A stretch of 59,508 nucleotides of DNA from Chitinophaga pinensis (GTDB lineage Bacteria; Bacteroidota; Bacteroidia; Flavobacteriales_D; Crocinitomicaceae), in NCBI GenBank assembly GCA_945883825.1, contig CAMCYF010000014.1, forward strand, positions 1-59,508. Direction: 5' to 3'. A program made the position numbers and the translations under genes. Below are positions 16,890-25,929 of this stretch, piece after piece (the stretch's first letter is position 1; every line of letters starts with the position of its first letter). The notes under the pieces are model-generated. The model ran no database searches, was not told the origin of the DNA, and saw nothing but the letters and a program-made list of their open reading frames with translations.

Positions 16890-19850
16890 ATGAAAAGTAA
16901 AAGATTCATCGTTTTATTCACAGTACTTTTTGGTATTTCAGCATTTATTCTTATTTCAAAATTTGATTTTGAGAGTAAAAATGGTTCTTATTTTCAAAAA
17001 GAATTATCAGGTTTCATGTCACAAACAGGTGGGAATGAAGCACAAGAATGGTTGAGAGCACGATATATTGATGTTACGACTGGGCAAACAGTAACAACTG
17101 AGCGTCTAGCAGAAATTGACAAGAATATTCGCAAATTATCTAAATCTAAATCAATATCATTTATAGAGCAGGGTCCTGATAACATTGGTGGAAGAACACG
17201 TGCAGTTCTTGTTAATCGAAATAATGTTAACGATGTTTGGGCAGGAAGTGTATCTGGAGGTTTGTTTTACTCAGCTAATAAAGGAAGCACTTGGACAAGA
17301 GTTGATTCTTATGCAGCTGCTTTAGCAAGTCCAAATATTTCAAGTATGACTCAAACTACTGATGGGACTCTATATGTAGCAACAGGTTCAAATCAAGAAT
17401 CATGGTCTGGAAACGGAGTTTGGTACTCTACTGATAATGGGACAACATGGCAAAAAATACCAGGTACAACAGAATGTACTGAAATTGTAAGTGCATCTGA
17501 ATCTTCAGCTATTCCTTATGCTTGGCTTGCAACCGCGGCAGGTTTAAAAAAATGGAAAGTTGGTGATGCAGGTCTTACAGGTGCAACTGTGACAACAGGA
17601 GCATGTACTGCTTTGAAAATTTCTCCTGATGGTAATGTAATCGTTGCTGCATTTGGTTCTAACAAAACATATGTTTCAAATGATGCCGGAGCAACTTTTG
17701 CTGATAAATCTGGAAATAGCACAGGTGCAACTACTGTTCCAATAGGTGCTGGAAGAATTGAATATGCAATTTCTTCAATGAAAAATTCTAGTAATAAATA
17801 TTCAATTTATGCTGTAAGAACTAATGGTGAATTACTAGGAATGAATGTATCTCATGACGATGGCCAAACCTGGAGTCAGTTTGTTGGAGCATCTTCAATA
17901 AATTCTGATTTGAACATATATAGTAATGGCGTAACAAATCAAGGACTATATAACTCTGTAGTTTCTGTGGTTCCAAATGACCCTGAAAAAATCTTAATTG
18001 GAGGAATTGACATATGGAAGTGGAAACAAACAATCAACAACCCTCCATTTGGTGGCTTCGAGCAAATAAGTCTTGGTTTTGCAAGTCCTGCATCTGGTTT
18101 TTATGTGCATTCTGACAACCATGAAATGAAATGGGACAATAACAACCGATTGTATATTGGAAATGATGGTGGAATTGGTATTTCACAAGATTATGGACAA
18201 AGTTTTTATGCTTCTAACCGTGGTTACAATGTCACACAATTTTATGGAATAGCATTTGACAGAGAAGGCTCTGTAATGGGTGGTACGCAAGATAATGGAA
18301 CACTTTACAATAACCATGCTAATAATACTTATCAGGAGTTTAGAGAAGTTTTAGGTGGAGATGGATTTGAATGCGAAATTTCATTTTTTAATCCTAAAGT
18401 AATGTTTGGTTCTATATATTATAATGCTCTTTATAGATCAAGTGACAAGGGTCAAACTTGGAATTCTTATAATCCAACTTTACCTGCATCTTATAATCCA
18501 ACAGGAACAATGGGTGCTGCAGAACATCCTTTTCATACGGAGTTATTTTTGGCTGAGTATTACGATTTAAATTCAAAAGACTCAGTTACTTTTATCCCTA
18601 AAAAAAATTATGCTTCTGGGGTATCAATTAAAGTACCAAGTGCTGCTTCCGGAGATACAATTACTTATATATCACAATCAGCCTTGTATTTTGATGATAC
18701 TCTTTTCTACACTCCTTCTCTAACATCAAATGGGATAAATTATGGTTTAAACACCGCTACGGGTGAAACAGTAGCAATGGGAACTGAAACTGTAATTTAC
18801 AATGTTAGTTGGGATACATTAAGAGTTCAAGATCCCTATCAATCTTGGTTTGTTTTTTATGTAAACAAAAATGGAGGGGAAATTTGGGGTTCTAGAAATT
18901 CTTTAAGACTATCTGCAACAAATGGTCAGTGGGTTTGTGTAGCAAGAAATATTGGTTCTAATGGAAAATTTGACATTGAATTTTCTAGGGATTTAAATCA
19001 GTTGTATATTGGAACATCATCAGGAGTTACACGTGTGGATGGCCTTGGCTCAATTTATACTTCAGATCCTGAATTTTCTACTAAGGTTGGTTATGGCTTA
19101 ATAGCAGGAGGTCTTGTTCCAACTCATACAACGAATGTGAGAATCACTTCAACTTCTTATGAAGGTATTGCAGTAAACCCTTATAATCCAGCAGATTTAG
19201 TATTGTTTGCTGGTTTTGGTGGAACGAACAAGCGTTGTACTAATGCTAATACTGCGACTTCTAGCAATCTTGTTGCTGTTTCACTTCCATCAATCGTTTC
19301 AGGAATTGCTTGCTATGATGGTATTATTCACAGAAATGACGAGGATATTATTGTTGTTGGAACTTCTAATGGTGTTTGGGTAACTGAAAATGGAGGAGCA
19401 ACGTGGGAGAATGCTTCTACAGGGTTTGATGGAACACCTGTATATGAGGTACGTCAATCTTGGAGGTCTTATGATGAAGGAAATGGTCGCCCTGGAGAAA
19501 TATATATTGGAACCTATGGTCGTGGTATTTTTAGTTCTTCCGCTTATTTGGATTTAAATGAAAACAACAATAGCGCAATTAATAACGAGAATTTTAGAAC
19601 GAAATTAAAAGCTTATCCAAATCCTTCTACTGACAATACAACTTTAAGCTTTGACTTAGCTCAAACTGGTGGAGTTAGCGTTCAGGTTTATTCAATCACA
19701 GGAAGGTTGGTTAAGTCAATAAATAATAAGAATATGTTAAAAGGAGACAACACACTTTCTTTAGACTGTGATGACTTACCAAATGGAACTTATATTGTAA
19801 AGTTTGTTGCTGGAAAGCAAAATGAAACAGTAAAATTTATTAAAATGTAA
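16890..19850 (+). CDS. Secreted beta-propeller (sortilin/BNR-like) protein with T9SS type A sorting domain
   Basis: 986 residues. An N-terminal hydrophobic segment (about 5-22) serves as signal peptide. The body is a repeated VPS10/sortilin-like propeller: BNR/Asp-box-style units such as SANKGSTWTRVD, STDNGTTWQKIPG, SNDAGATFAD, SHDDGQTWSQF, SSDKGQTWNSY and TENGGATWENA recur along its length. The last ~80 residues are a typical T9SS sorting domain (AYPNPSTDNTTLSF, VYSITGRLVKSI, LPNGTYIVKF, ending VKFIKM). It should be exported to the surface by type IX secretion; some relatives are enzymes or adhesins, but no catalytic motif is visible. It stands alone, with a strong terminator 17 bp after the stop. 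Confidence 0.9.
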   Translation: MKSKRFIVLFTVLFGISAFILISKFDFESKNGSYFQKELSGFMSQTGGNEAQEWLRARYIDVTTGQTVTTERLAEIDKNIRKLSKSKSISFIEQGPDNIGGRTRAVLVNRNNVNDVWAGSVSGGLFYSANKGSTWTRVDSYAAALASPNISSMTQTTDGTLYVATGSNQESWSGNGVWYSTDNGTTWQKIPGTTECTEIVSASESSAIPYAWLATAAGLKKWKVGDAGLTGATVTTGACTALKISPDGNVIVAAFGSNKTYVSNDAGATFADKSGNSTGATTVPIGAGRIEYAISSMKNSSNKYSIYAVRTNGELLGMNVSHDDGQTWSQFVGASSINSDLNIYSNGVTNQGLYNSVVSVVPNDPEKILIGGIDIWKWKQTINNPPFGGFEQISLGFASPASGFYVHSDNHEMKWDNNNRLYIGNDGGIGISQDYGQSFYASNRGYNVTQFYGIAFDREGSVMGGTQDNGTLYNNHANNTYQEFREVLGGDGFECEISFFNPKVMFGSIYYNALYRSSDKGQTWNSYNPTLPASYNPTGTMGAAEHPFHTELFLAEYYDLNSKDSVTFIPKKNYASGVSIKVPSAASGDTITYISQSALYFDDTLFYTPSLTSNGINYGLNTATGETVAMGTETVIYNVSWDTLRVQDPYQSWFVFYVNKNGGEIWGSRNSLRLSATNGQWVCVARNIGSNGKFDIEFSRDLNQLYIGTSSGVTRVDGLGSIYTSDPEFSTKVGYGLIAGGLVPTHTTNVRITSTSYEGIAVNPYNPADLVLFAGFGGTNKRCTNANTATSSNLVAVSLPSIVSGIACYDGIIHRNDEDIIVVGTSNGVWVTENGGATWENASTGFDGTPVYEVRQSWRSYDEGNGRPGEIYIGTYGRGIFSSSAYLDLNENNNSAINNENFRTKLKAYPNPSTDNTTLSFDLAQTGGVSVQVYSITGRLVKSINNKNMLKGDNTLSLDCDDLPNGTYIVKFVAGKQNETVKFIKM

Positions 19851-19866
19851 ATTCAATTATAGCTTT

Positions 19867-19893
19867 AAAAAGCGACTTCGGTCGCTTTTTTTA
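19867..19893 (+). terminator. Strong, probably bidirectional terminator between converging genes
   Basis: A 10-bp stem (AAAAAGCGAC / GTCGCTTTTT) closes on the stable tetraloop TTCG and is followed by a T-run. Read from the other strand it still gives a stem flanked by T residues, so it can serve both the propeller gene on the left and the VOC gene on the right, whose stop codon overlaps the T-run. Confidence 0.9.
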
Positions 19894-20280
19894 TGCGTTG
19901 GATTTTTCTATTTTCAAGTTAGGAATAACTACGCAATGGCCGTCTGGGTCTTTTATTGTTATTCCATTAACTTGCCAATATGGATTTTTTGCAATTGATA
20001 TAATGACTTTGTTATTCGTTATTTTGTCTAATATACTATTATATTCAAATTGTGTTTCAGGGTAAAAAACTAAAATATCATCTTCGTCAAATTTGTGATC
20101 TACCAACTCAGATGTCTGTGTAAATTCAAGATACCAGCCTAAATTTTTTTTACCTATAAACACCCCGTCGTACCCCGAATGATTTTTAAACTCTCCTAAA
20201 AAGTCTAACCCAATTATATTTACATAAAAGTCTACTAATTGTTTGAGTCTATTTGTATGTCTAGCAAGTCTAAATTTCAT
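19891..20280 (-). CDS. VOC (glyoxalase/bleomycin-resistance fold) family protein
   Basis: 129 residues from the ATG at 20280 (MKFRLARHTNRLK); a reading 34 codons longer exists but would overlap the M1 peptidase gene extensively and adds a low-complexity basic stretch. The fold is a single VOC domain: ARHTNRLKQLVDFYVNIIGLDFLGEF at the start, GWYLEFTQT in the middle and ITIKDPDGHCVVIPN at the end, which are usual metal or ligand positions. The family includes glyoxalase I and dioxygenases; the substrate cannot be assigned. The start overlaps the M1 peptidase stop as ATGA, so translation is probably coupled. It is the last gene of a five-gene unit and is followed by a terminator. Confidence 0.85.
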   Translation of the reverse strand: MKFRLARHTNRLKQLVDFYVNIIGLDFLGEFKNHSGYDGVFIGKKNLGWYLEFTQTSELVDHKFDEDDILVFYPETQFEYNSILDKITNNKVIISIAKNPYWQVNGITIKDPDGHCVVIPNLKIEKSNA

Positions 20281-22571
20281 TTTTCCAAAGCATCTACTTT
20301 TTTCTGTCTTTGCATTGGGTTTCCTTGAGTTTCTTGTTGTTTGAACAACTGATAGCGACTTGGCAGCACTTTTTTTGGCCAAGTATTATTATCTAAATCT
20401 GTATCTGCTGTTTCTAAAAAAGGATCTAAGCGAAAGGAGATAACTTCTTTATCTAAGATAAAAACTTTACTTATTTTTTCTTCAGATTTCCGCCATATTT
20501 CGGCAGGAATACGAATTACTTTTTTTGAATCATCGCTAAATGTAAATTCAACTATTAAAGGCATCACAAGTCCTCCAATATTTGAAAAGGAAACTTCGTA
20601 AAAATGCTTATTAGAATTTAAAAGTTCTAAATCTTTGGCATCTATTTTTGCTAAAAATGCTTCATATTCTTTTTTATCAAGTGCATCGACAGCATAGATA
20701 TTTCTTTTTGCGTAGAAATCGTCGATTGTCGTATCTTTTTCATTAACGGTTTGAAGAATCTCTGATTTATTCCTTTCATCACCAATAAAGATATCTTTAG
20801 TATCGTTTTTATTTTTATTGACTTGTTTTTCAATAGTTGGATTTTGAGTGTTTAACTGAAAATATTTCACTTCGTCAATTGATATATCTACATTATCAGT
20901 TCCATAAAACCATCCTCTCCAAAACCAATCTAAATCAACAGCAGAGGCATCTTCCATTGTTCTAAATAAATCTGCAGGAGTTGGATGTTTTAATTTCCAT
21001 CTTTCACAATAGGTTTTAAAAGCAAAATCAAATAATTCATGTCCCATAATTGTTTCCCTTAGAATATTTAATGCAGTAGCAGGTTTGCCGTAGGCATTAT
21101 TTCCAAACTGCAAAATAGATTCTGAATTCGTCATAATTGGTGATATTGTTTTCTTATCTCCACGCATGTAGTCCGCGATGAGGTAAGCTGGACCTCTTCT
21201 TGAAGGATAACCGCGTTCCCATTCTTGTTCTGTTAAGTATTGCACAAAAGTATTTAATCCTTCATCCATCCATGACCATTGGCGTTCATCTGAGTTTATT
21301 ATCATTGGAAAAAAATTGTGTCCAACTTCGTGAATAATGACTCCCCACATTCCGTATTTTTCTCCTTCGGAATATGTTCCATCTGATTCTGGTCTTCCGC
21401 CATTAAAACAAATCATCGGATACTCCATTCCAATCCATTTAGAATGCACAGAAATAGCAACAGGGTAGGGATAATCGACGGTATATTTTGAATACGTTTT
21501 TATCGTATGTGCTACAAGTTTTGTAGAATACCTCTCCCACAATGGATTTCCTTCTTTAGGATAGTAGGACATACAAAGAATATTTTTGCCGCCAACATTT
21601 TGATTTTGTGCATCCCAAATAAACTTTCTGGAACTTGCAAAAGCAAAATCGCGCACATTAGTAGCTTTAAAAATCCAAGTTTTTGTTTTTGAGGATTTTG
21701 TTTTTTCTGCTAGTTCTGCTTCTCCTTGAGTAACGATTATAACTGGAGAATCTGATTTTCTTGCTTGCGCAAGTCTTTTCTTTTCATCAGTACTAAGCAG
21801 CGCATCTAAATTTTGACATTCACCTGTAGCTGCAACAACATGATCTGCTGGAACAGTTATTGAAACTTCATAATCGCCAAAAGGAAGTGTAAACTCTCCA
21901 GTACCTAAGAATTGTTTGTTTTGCCAACCAGTTACATCGTTGTAGACACACATTCTCGGGAAATATTGTGCAATTGTATACAAATAGTTTTTATCTTTTT
22001 CAAAATATTCATAGCCTGATCTTCCACCAACAGCCATTCTATCATTAATATTATACATCCATTTGATTTGAAAGCTAATACTTGAATTTGGAAGCAAGGG
22101 CTTGTCTAAATCGATACGAAGCATCGTCTTATTTATAGCATAGCGCATTTGTTGTCCAGAAGTTGATTTTATGTACTCAATTTTAAAACCACCATCATAA
22201 TAGAAGAATTTTTTTCGAACGTCTCCAATGGATTTAAAATTTTCCATTTTTTCGATTTCTATCACTTTCGAATCCGAATTTTCTGCATAAATATTTTGAT
22301 CTAATTGAAGCCATAAATAATCAAGGCGATCTGGAGAGTTATTTGTGTAGGTGATAGTTTCAACACCATATAATTTTTGGGTTTCGTCATCAATCGTCAA
22401 GGCCATTTTGTAATCTGCTTTTTGCTGATAATAATTATGACCTGGGGCTCCTGCGGCATTGTGAAATTCGTTAGGTGTTGGTAATTCTAAATCTAATTGT
22501 CCAAATTTTTTCTGTGCGCTTAAATCAAAAGTAAAAAGTAAAATAATACTAATGTAGAGGGCTAATTTCAT
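20277..22571 (-). CDS. Secreted M1 family (gluzincin) metallopeptidase
   Basis: 764 residues with a signal peptide (1-19, ending LSAQ). The zinc site is complete: HEVGH at 414-418 with the third ligand Glu437, spaced as in M1 aminopeptidases (HExxH-18-E). Instead of the usual GxMEN exopeptidase motif it has GMEYP at 381-385. An N-terminal beta-sandwich (about 45-250) precedes the catalytic domain, and the region after ~600 is poorly conserved. It is likely a periplasmic or surface peptidase. No T9SS domain is visible at its C-terminus. ATGA overlaps occur at both ends, with the DUF6702-like gene before it and the VOC gene after it. Confidence 0.92.
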   Translation of the reverse strand: MKLALYISIILLFTFDLSAQKKFGQLDLELPTPNEFHNAAGAPGHNYYQQKADYKMALTIDDETQKLYGVETITYTNNSPDRLDYLWLQLDQNIYAENSDSKVIEIEKMENFKSIGDVRKKFFYYDGGFKIEYIKSTSGQQMRYAINKTMLRIDLDKPLLPNSSISFQIKWMYNINDRMAVGGRSGYEYFEKDKNYLYTIAQYFPRMCVYNDVTGWQNKQFLGTGEFTLPFGDYEVSITVPADHVVAATGECQNLDALLSTDEKKRLAQARKSDSPVIIVTQGEAELAEKTKSSKTKTWIFKATNVRDFAFASSRKFIWDAQNQNVGGKNILCMSYYPKEGNPLWERYSTKLVAHTIKTYSKYTVDYPYPVAISVHSKWIGMEYPMICFNGGRPESDGTYSEGEKYGMWGVIIHEVGHNFFPMIINSDERQWSWMDEGLNTFVQYLTEQEWERGYPSRRGPAYLIADYMRGDKKTISPIMTNSESILQFGNNAYGKPATALNILRETIMGHELFDFAFKTYCERWKLKHPTPADLFRTMEDASAVDLDWFWRGWFYGTDNVDISIDEVKYFQLNTQNPTIEKQVNKNKNDTKDIFIGDERNKSEILQTVNEKDTTIDDFYAKRNIYAVDALDKKEYEAFLAKIDAKDLELLNSNKHFYEVSFSNIGGLVMPLIVEFTFSDDSKKVIRIPAEIWRKSEEKISKVFILDKEVISFRLDPFLETADTDLDNNTWPKKVLPSRYQLFKQQETQGNPMQRQKKVDALEK

Positions 22572-23071
22572 GGTTCTATTGTTATTAATTTAGTTTTTTG
22601 TTGGATTAGAAACTCGAAGGTTTCTTTCTTATTGCGTTGAATCAATGTCAATTTATTTTGTTGTTCATGATGTTTATCCATAAAAAGGTCATATTCAATA
22701 AGAATTTCTTCGGAATTTTTAAATGGCTGAGTTTTAAAATAAAAACGAGTAAGTCCGTTCATTTCACTTTCATATCCTTCAAGTTGAATTCGGATTTCTT
22801 GTCTACCTTCAGAAAATGATAAGCCAGAATTTAAAATCTCACTAATTTCCTTTTTTAAAAGGGAGTCATTCATAGCTTTTGAAATACTTGTTTTTGAATT
22901 TTTTTCTTCATTCAATAATTCTTCAAAATCATGACTTGAAAGGGATATAAAACCTTCAAAGCAATTGCAAAAGTCATTATATTCTATTTCAGCATAGGAA
23001 AAATAAAAAGGGTGTGCACTTAGGTTGAGCGTGAATAGAATTGAAAAGAATAGAATGCTTTTTTTTTTCAT
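22568..23071 (-). CDS. Secreted DUF6702-like protein
   Basis: 167 residues from the ATG at 23071 (MKKKSILFFSIL); a TTG 18 bp earlier gives a longer reading. The signal peptide ends around LSAHPFYFS. The His-Pro-x-x-x-S opening, the following FEGFISLSSHDFEELLNE strand-helix and the short final beta-strands resemble the small exported DUF6702 proteins found beside M1 peptidase genes in Bacteroidota; this family name is from memory and unverified. Function unknown. Its stop overlaps the M1 peptidase ATG (ATGA), which suggests that the two act together, for example as a chaperone or partner of the peptidase, but that is inference. Confidence 0.75.
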   Translation of the reverse strand: MKKKSILFFSILFTLNLSAHPFYFSYAEIEYNDFCNCFEGFISLSSHDFEELLNEEKNSKTSISKAMNDSLLKKEISEILNSGLSFSEGRQEIRIQLEGYESEMNGLTRFYFKTQPFKNSEEILIEYDLFMDKHHEQQNKLTLIQRNKKETFEFLIQQKTKLITIEP

Positions 23072-23117
23072 AGAATGAATAGATCCCAAATTTAAGAAAT
23101 TTTTAATGATTTTTTAC

Positions 23118-23615
23118 TTACTTAATAAGTGTTTTCTCCATTACATAGTCGTTCATATAATAATCATTTCCTATCGGAAAATCTTCTTCACTGATGATAC
23201 AGAAATTATTATTTAGGTAAAATTGAACAGCTTTATTGGCACGATTTACTTGAAGTATTACATTTCTTGCTCCTCTATTTTTTGCTCTTAGGAGTGCCAA
23301 TTGCAAAAAGTTTTTTCCAATACCTTTATTCTGTTCAGAAGGCAGAACATATATTTTTTGTAATTTGACTGAGTCTGCTTCTTCATTTAAAAATTCAAGT
23401 TCTAGAAATCCTAAAGGAAGATCATTGTCAAAAGCACAATAAAATTCATTCCCTTTATCAAAACTTTTCTCTAAGGTTTCGATTGAATACATCCAATTGA
23501 GCATGTAAGATAATTGTTCTTTAGATAAAATCGTTCCGTATGCTGAAGGCCAGATCTTTTCGGCCAGATTTCGAGTAAGGAAAAGCTCATGCTTTTGCAA
23601 AAGACGAATTTCCAT
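23118..23615 (-). CDS. GNAT family N-acetyltransferase
   Basis: 165 residues, a single GNAT domain. The acetyl-CoA pyrophosphate loop is seen as KIYVLPSEQNKGIGKNFLQLAL, followed by the ARNVILQVNRANKAVQFYLNNNF segment typical of motif B. Members acetylate amines, peptides or protein N-termini; the acceptor is unknown. It is cytoplasmic. Its ATG overlaps the stop of the upstream protease gene by one base (TAATG), and the DUF6702-like gene follows after 46 bp. Confidence 0.88.
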   Translation of the reverse strand: MEIRLLQKHELFLTRNLAEKIWPSAYGTILSKEQLSYMLNWMYSIETLEKSFDKGNEFYCAFDNDLPLGFLELEFLNEEADSVKLQKIYVLPSEQNKGIGKNFLQLALLRAKNRGARNVILQVNRANKAVQFYLNNNFCIISEEDFPIGNDYYMNDYVMEKTLIK

Positions 23616-25789
23616 TACTGTTTTGTAAATTGTAATTGTTCTATTTTACCCTTAATTTGTAAGCGAATAAAATAATTGCCAGGAGAAAGGTCTGATACAT
23701 TCAATTTTCCATTTATGATGGCTCTTAAATTTGCCTGCCCATTTAAATTGACAATTTCCGCCTGTTTTGGTAATTCTTCCACAATCGTAAAATGAAGTTC
23801 ATTTGCAACTGGATTAGGGAAAACAGACCACATCAAGTCATTAGCTGGTTCTTCAAGACCAATCGTTTGAAGTGCTAATTTCACAGCAGCATAAGCATTT
23901 ACTCTTCCTGCGCCCCAACGTGTACTTCCTTCAGCGGGAATTATCCCTGTTATATTATCTTGCCGCGCTGTTTCCATAATTATTTCTTTAACTTGCCGCG
24001 CTGATAAGTAAGGATTAGCATCTAAAATTAAAGCAGCAACTCCCGCAACCATCGGAGCTGACATAGAGGTCCCAGAAAATTTAGCAAAATGGTATGTTCT
24101 TCCATTAAAATCGACAGAGCCCAAAGAAGTATATGCCGCATTCGTAAACGATGATATAGACGACATTATAGCTACACCTGGAGCTGATATATCCGGTTTC
24201 ATTGTACCATCATATCTCGGACCTATACTTGAAAAAGAAGCGATACCACCGCCGACTAAAGATCCATTAGCTGCGCTGTATTGAGTGGCATATGCTGCCA
24301 CTGTAATTACATCATCAGAACAAGCAGGTTCGCTAATTCCATTTAAATTATTCCCTGCACTTGTTCCAGATCCGGATGTTGAGAAAGGCATTCCCCAATT
24401 TCCAACACCATTTGTTAATTCTGTAAGATTCCAATAGTGAACAATTCCAGTATCTGCAATTGATTTTAAAAGGATTTTCAAGGAAGTATTTGTGTTTTTT
24501 ACACGAAGGCGCATTTGAGGTTTATTATTAAGCGGGTGCACAGCCTCAGCAGAAATATTGTACCAAACCGTATCTAAACCTGCTACTATAAATGTATCGA
24601 TATAACTTGGCGTATTGTTTGTAGCGTAATAAGGACTTTCTACTAAGACAAGCCCTGCACTGTTTGTGACAATAATACCATTCGAAAAATTATTTCCAAC
24701 TTCTCCCCATGAGTGAATACTTTGCCCCCACATATTTGCATTTGCATTGTAATCGTAAAAATCAATTTTAGATTTTAAAACATCATTACTAAATGTTTTT
24801 TTGAGGTGAAAATTAACATTACCATTATTTCCCCCGGAGTTAACAAATATAACTCCTAAGTCAGTATATGCAGTAATAGCTTGACTTAACAATGATGTCC
24901 CATCTAGCGTTCCAAAGTGATAAATACCCCAACTCATATTAATGACCAATCTTTTACCATCCGCAAGCGCTTTTTGATACATCCATTCCCAAGCATCTAA
25001 AACTGAGGCAACATTAAAGGTAAAAGTCACAAAAAGTAATTTTGATTCAAAAGCTACCCCACGATAAGCTAAACCAGCTCCGCTGCCTGCTGCAATTCCT
25101 GCAACATGTGTTCCGTGTGAGCTATAATTGTAAATATTTGATGTGTCGGATTCAGCAGCAAGTAAGGATTGAGGACTTGTATATTCTGTCCCATAATTAA
25201 TTCCATTTGGACTTGGCCCACTTGTTTTAAATTGATCCCAAGCAGCAATAATTCTCGATTCAGAAAGAGTTGTATCATAAAACATTGGAGAAGTGTAATC
25301 AAATCCCCAATCAGTAACACCGATATAAACATCTTTTCCTGTATAACCTTCTGGTAAGCCAATTCCTGCATGCGTACTATCAGCACGAATATCTATTATT
25401 GCTTTATCTAGCAGATTCTCGACTTTTGCAGCAATTTGCATAGATTCTAATCCTGGAAGTGAAGTTATAGTTGCAAGTTGATTTAGTGGGACTTTAATAC
25501 TTACAACTGAACCGATTGGCTTTCCAACCATTACTCCAAGATCACTTAAATTTTGAGGATTAAACTGTTGATTTATCTTTCCAAGGAATGAAAAATAGAA
25601 ATTCTGCTTAATTTTCGTAATTGGATATCTTTCTAATTGTGCTTCGTTCGCCTCCCAATTTTGCTTTGAAAGTTTACTTTCAATTAATTTTAAGTCATCA
25701 CGATCTATGGCATCAAGTTTCACTTGAGAATAAGTAAATCTTAGAGTGCTAAGAATTAAGAAGAAGAGCAGATATTTTTTCATAGACAT
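23615..25789 (-). CDS. Subtilisin-like (S8) serine protease with T9SS sorting domain
   Basis: 724 residues. A signal peptide (about 1-21, ending TYSQ) and a ~115-residue prodomain-like region precede the protease domain. The triad is visible: Asp160 (YIGVTDWGFDYTSPMF), His225 (SSHGTHVAGIAAG) and Ser575 (FSGTSMSAPMVAGVAAL), with the oxyanion region VNSGGNNGN. The last ~75 residues form a T9SS type A domain (SVFPNPVANELHFTI, LNGQANLRAII, LSPGNYFIRLQI, ending LQFTKQ). It should be exported to the surface. A second ATG two codons downstream (25783) is equally possible as start. It heads a five-gene unit; a TAnnTTTG box lies just upstream. Confidence 0.94.
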   Translation of the reverse strand: MSMKKYLLFFLILSTLRFTYSQVKLDAIDRDDLKLIESKLSKQNWEANEAQLERYPITKIKQNFYFSFLGKINQQFNPQNLSDLGVMVGKPIGSVVSIKVPLNQLATITSLPGLESMQIAAKVENLLDKAIIDIRADSTHAGIGLPEGYTGKDVYIGVTDWGFDYTSPMFYDTTLSESRIIAAWDQFKTSGPSPNGINYGTEYTSPQSLLAAESDTSNIYNYSSHGTHVAGIAAGSGAGLAYRGVAFESKLLFVTFTFNVASVLDAWEWMYQKALADGKRLVINMSWGIYHFGTLDGTSLLSQAITAYTDLGVIFVNSGGNNGNVNFHLKKTFSNDVLKSKIDFYDYNANANMWGQSIHSWGEVGNNFSNGIIVTNSAGLVLVESPYYATNNTPSYIDTFIVAGLDTVWYNISAEAVHPLNNKPQMRLRVKNTNTSLKILLKSIADTGIVHYWNLTELTNGVGNWGMPFSTSGSGTSAGNNLNGISEPACSDDVITVAAYATQYSAANGSLVGGGIASFSSIGPRYDGTMKPDISAPGVAIMSSISSFTNAAYTSLGSVDFNGRTYHFAKFSGTSMSAPMVAGVAALILDANPYLSARQVKEIIMETARQDNITGIIPAEGSTRWGAGRVNAYAAVKLALQTIGLEEPANDLMWSVFPNPVANELHFTIVEELPKQAEIVNLNGQANLRAIINGKLNVSDLSPGNYFIRLQIKGKIEQLQFTKQ

Positions 25790-25799
25790 TAGCCTTTCT

Positions 25800-25807
25800 C
25801 AAAGTTA
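25800..25807 (-). promoter_or_regulatory. Putative -7 promoter box (TAACTTTG) for the S8-GNAT-DUF6702-M1-VOC unit
   Basis: An exact TAnnTTTG match on the minus strand, 10-17 bp before the two possible protease start codons, implying a very short leader. No clear TTG lies at the optimal distance upstream. The surrounding 140 bp between this gene and the LysM gene is otherwise AT-rich, with no other signal I can support. Confidence 0.4.
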
Positions 25808-25929
25808 ACATTTTTTAAAAAAGTAAAATCTTTAATCTATTTTAGTTTTAAAATAAAGATGTTAATATTTTTTTTGAAACTATTCTTGGTTTTTATTTCT
25901 ATTGATTTACGTTATTTAGATGCTACTTT

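Noticed and set aside
20281-20382. N-terminal extension of the VOC protein (34 extra codons)
   Set aside because: It would lie wholly within the M1 peptidase gene, is low-complexity and basic, and the ATGA junction at 20277-20280 gives a better start.
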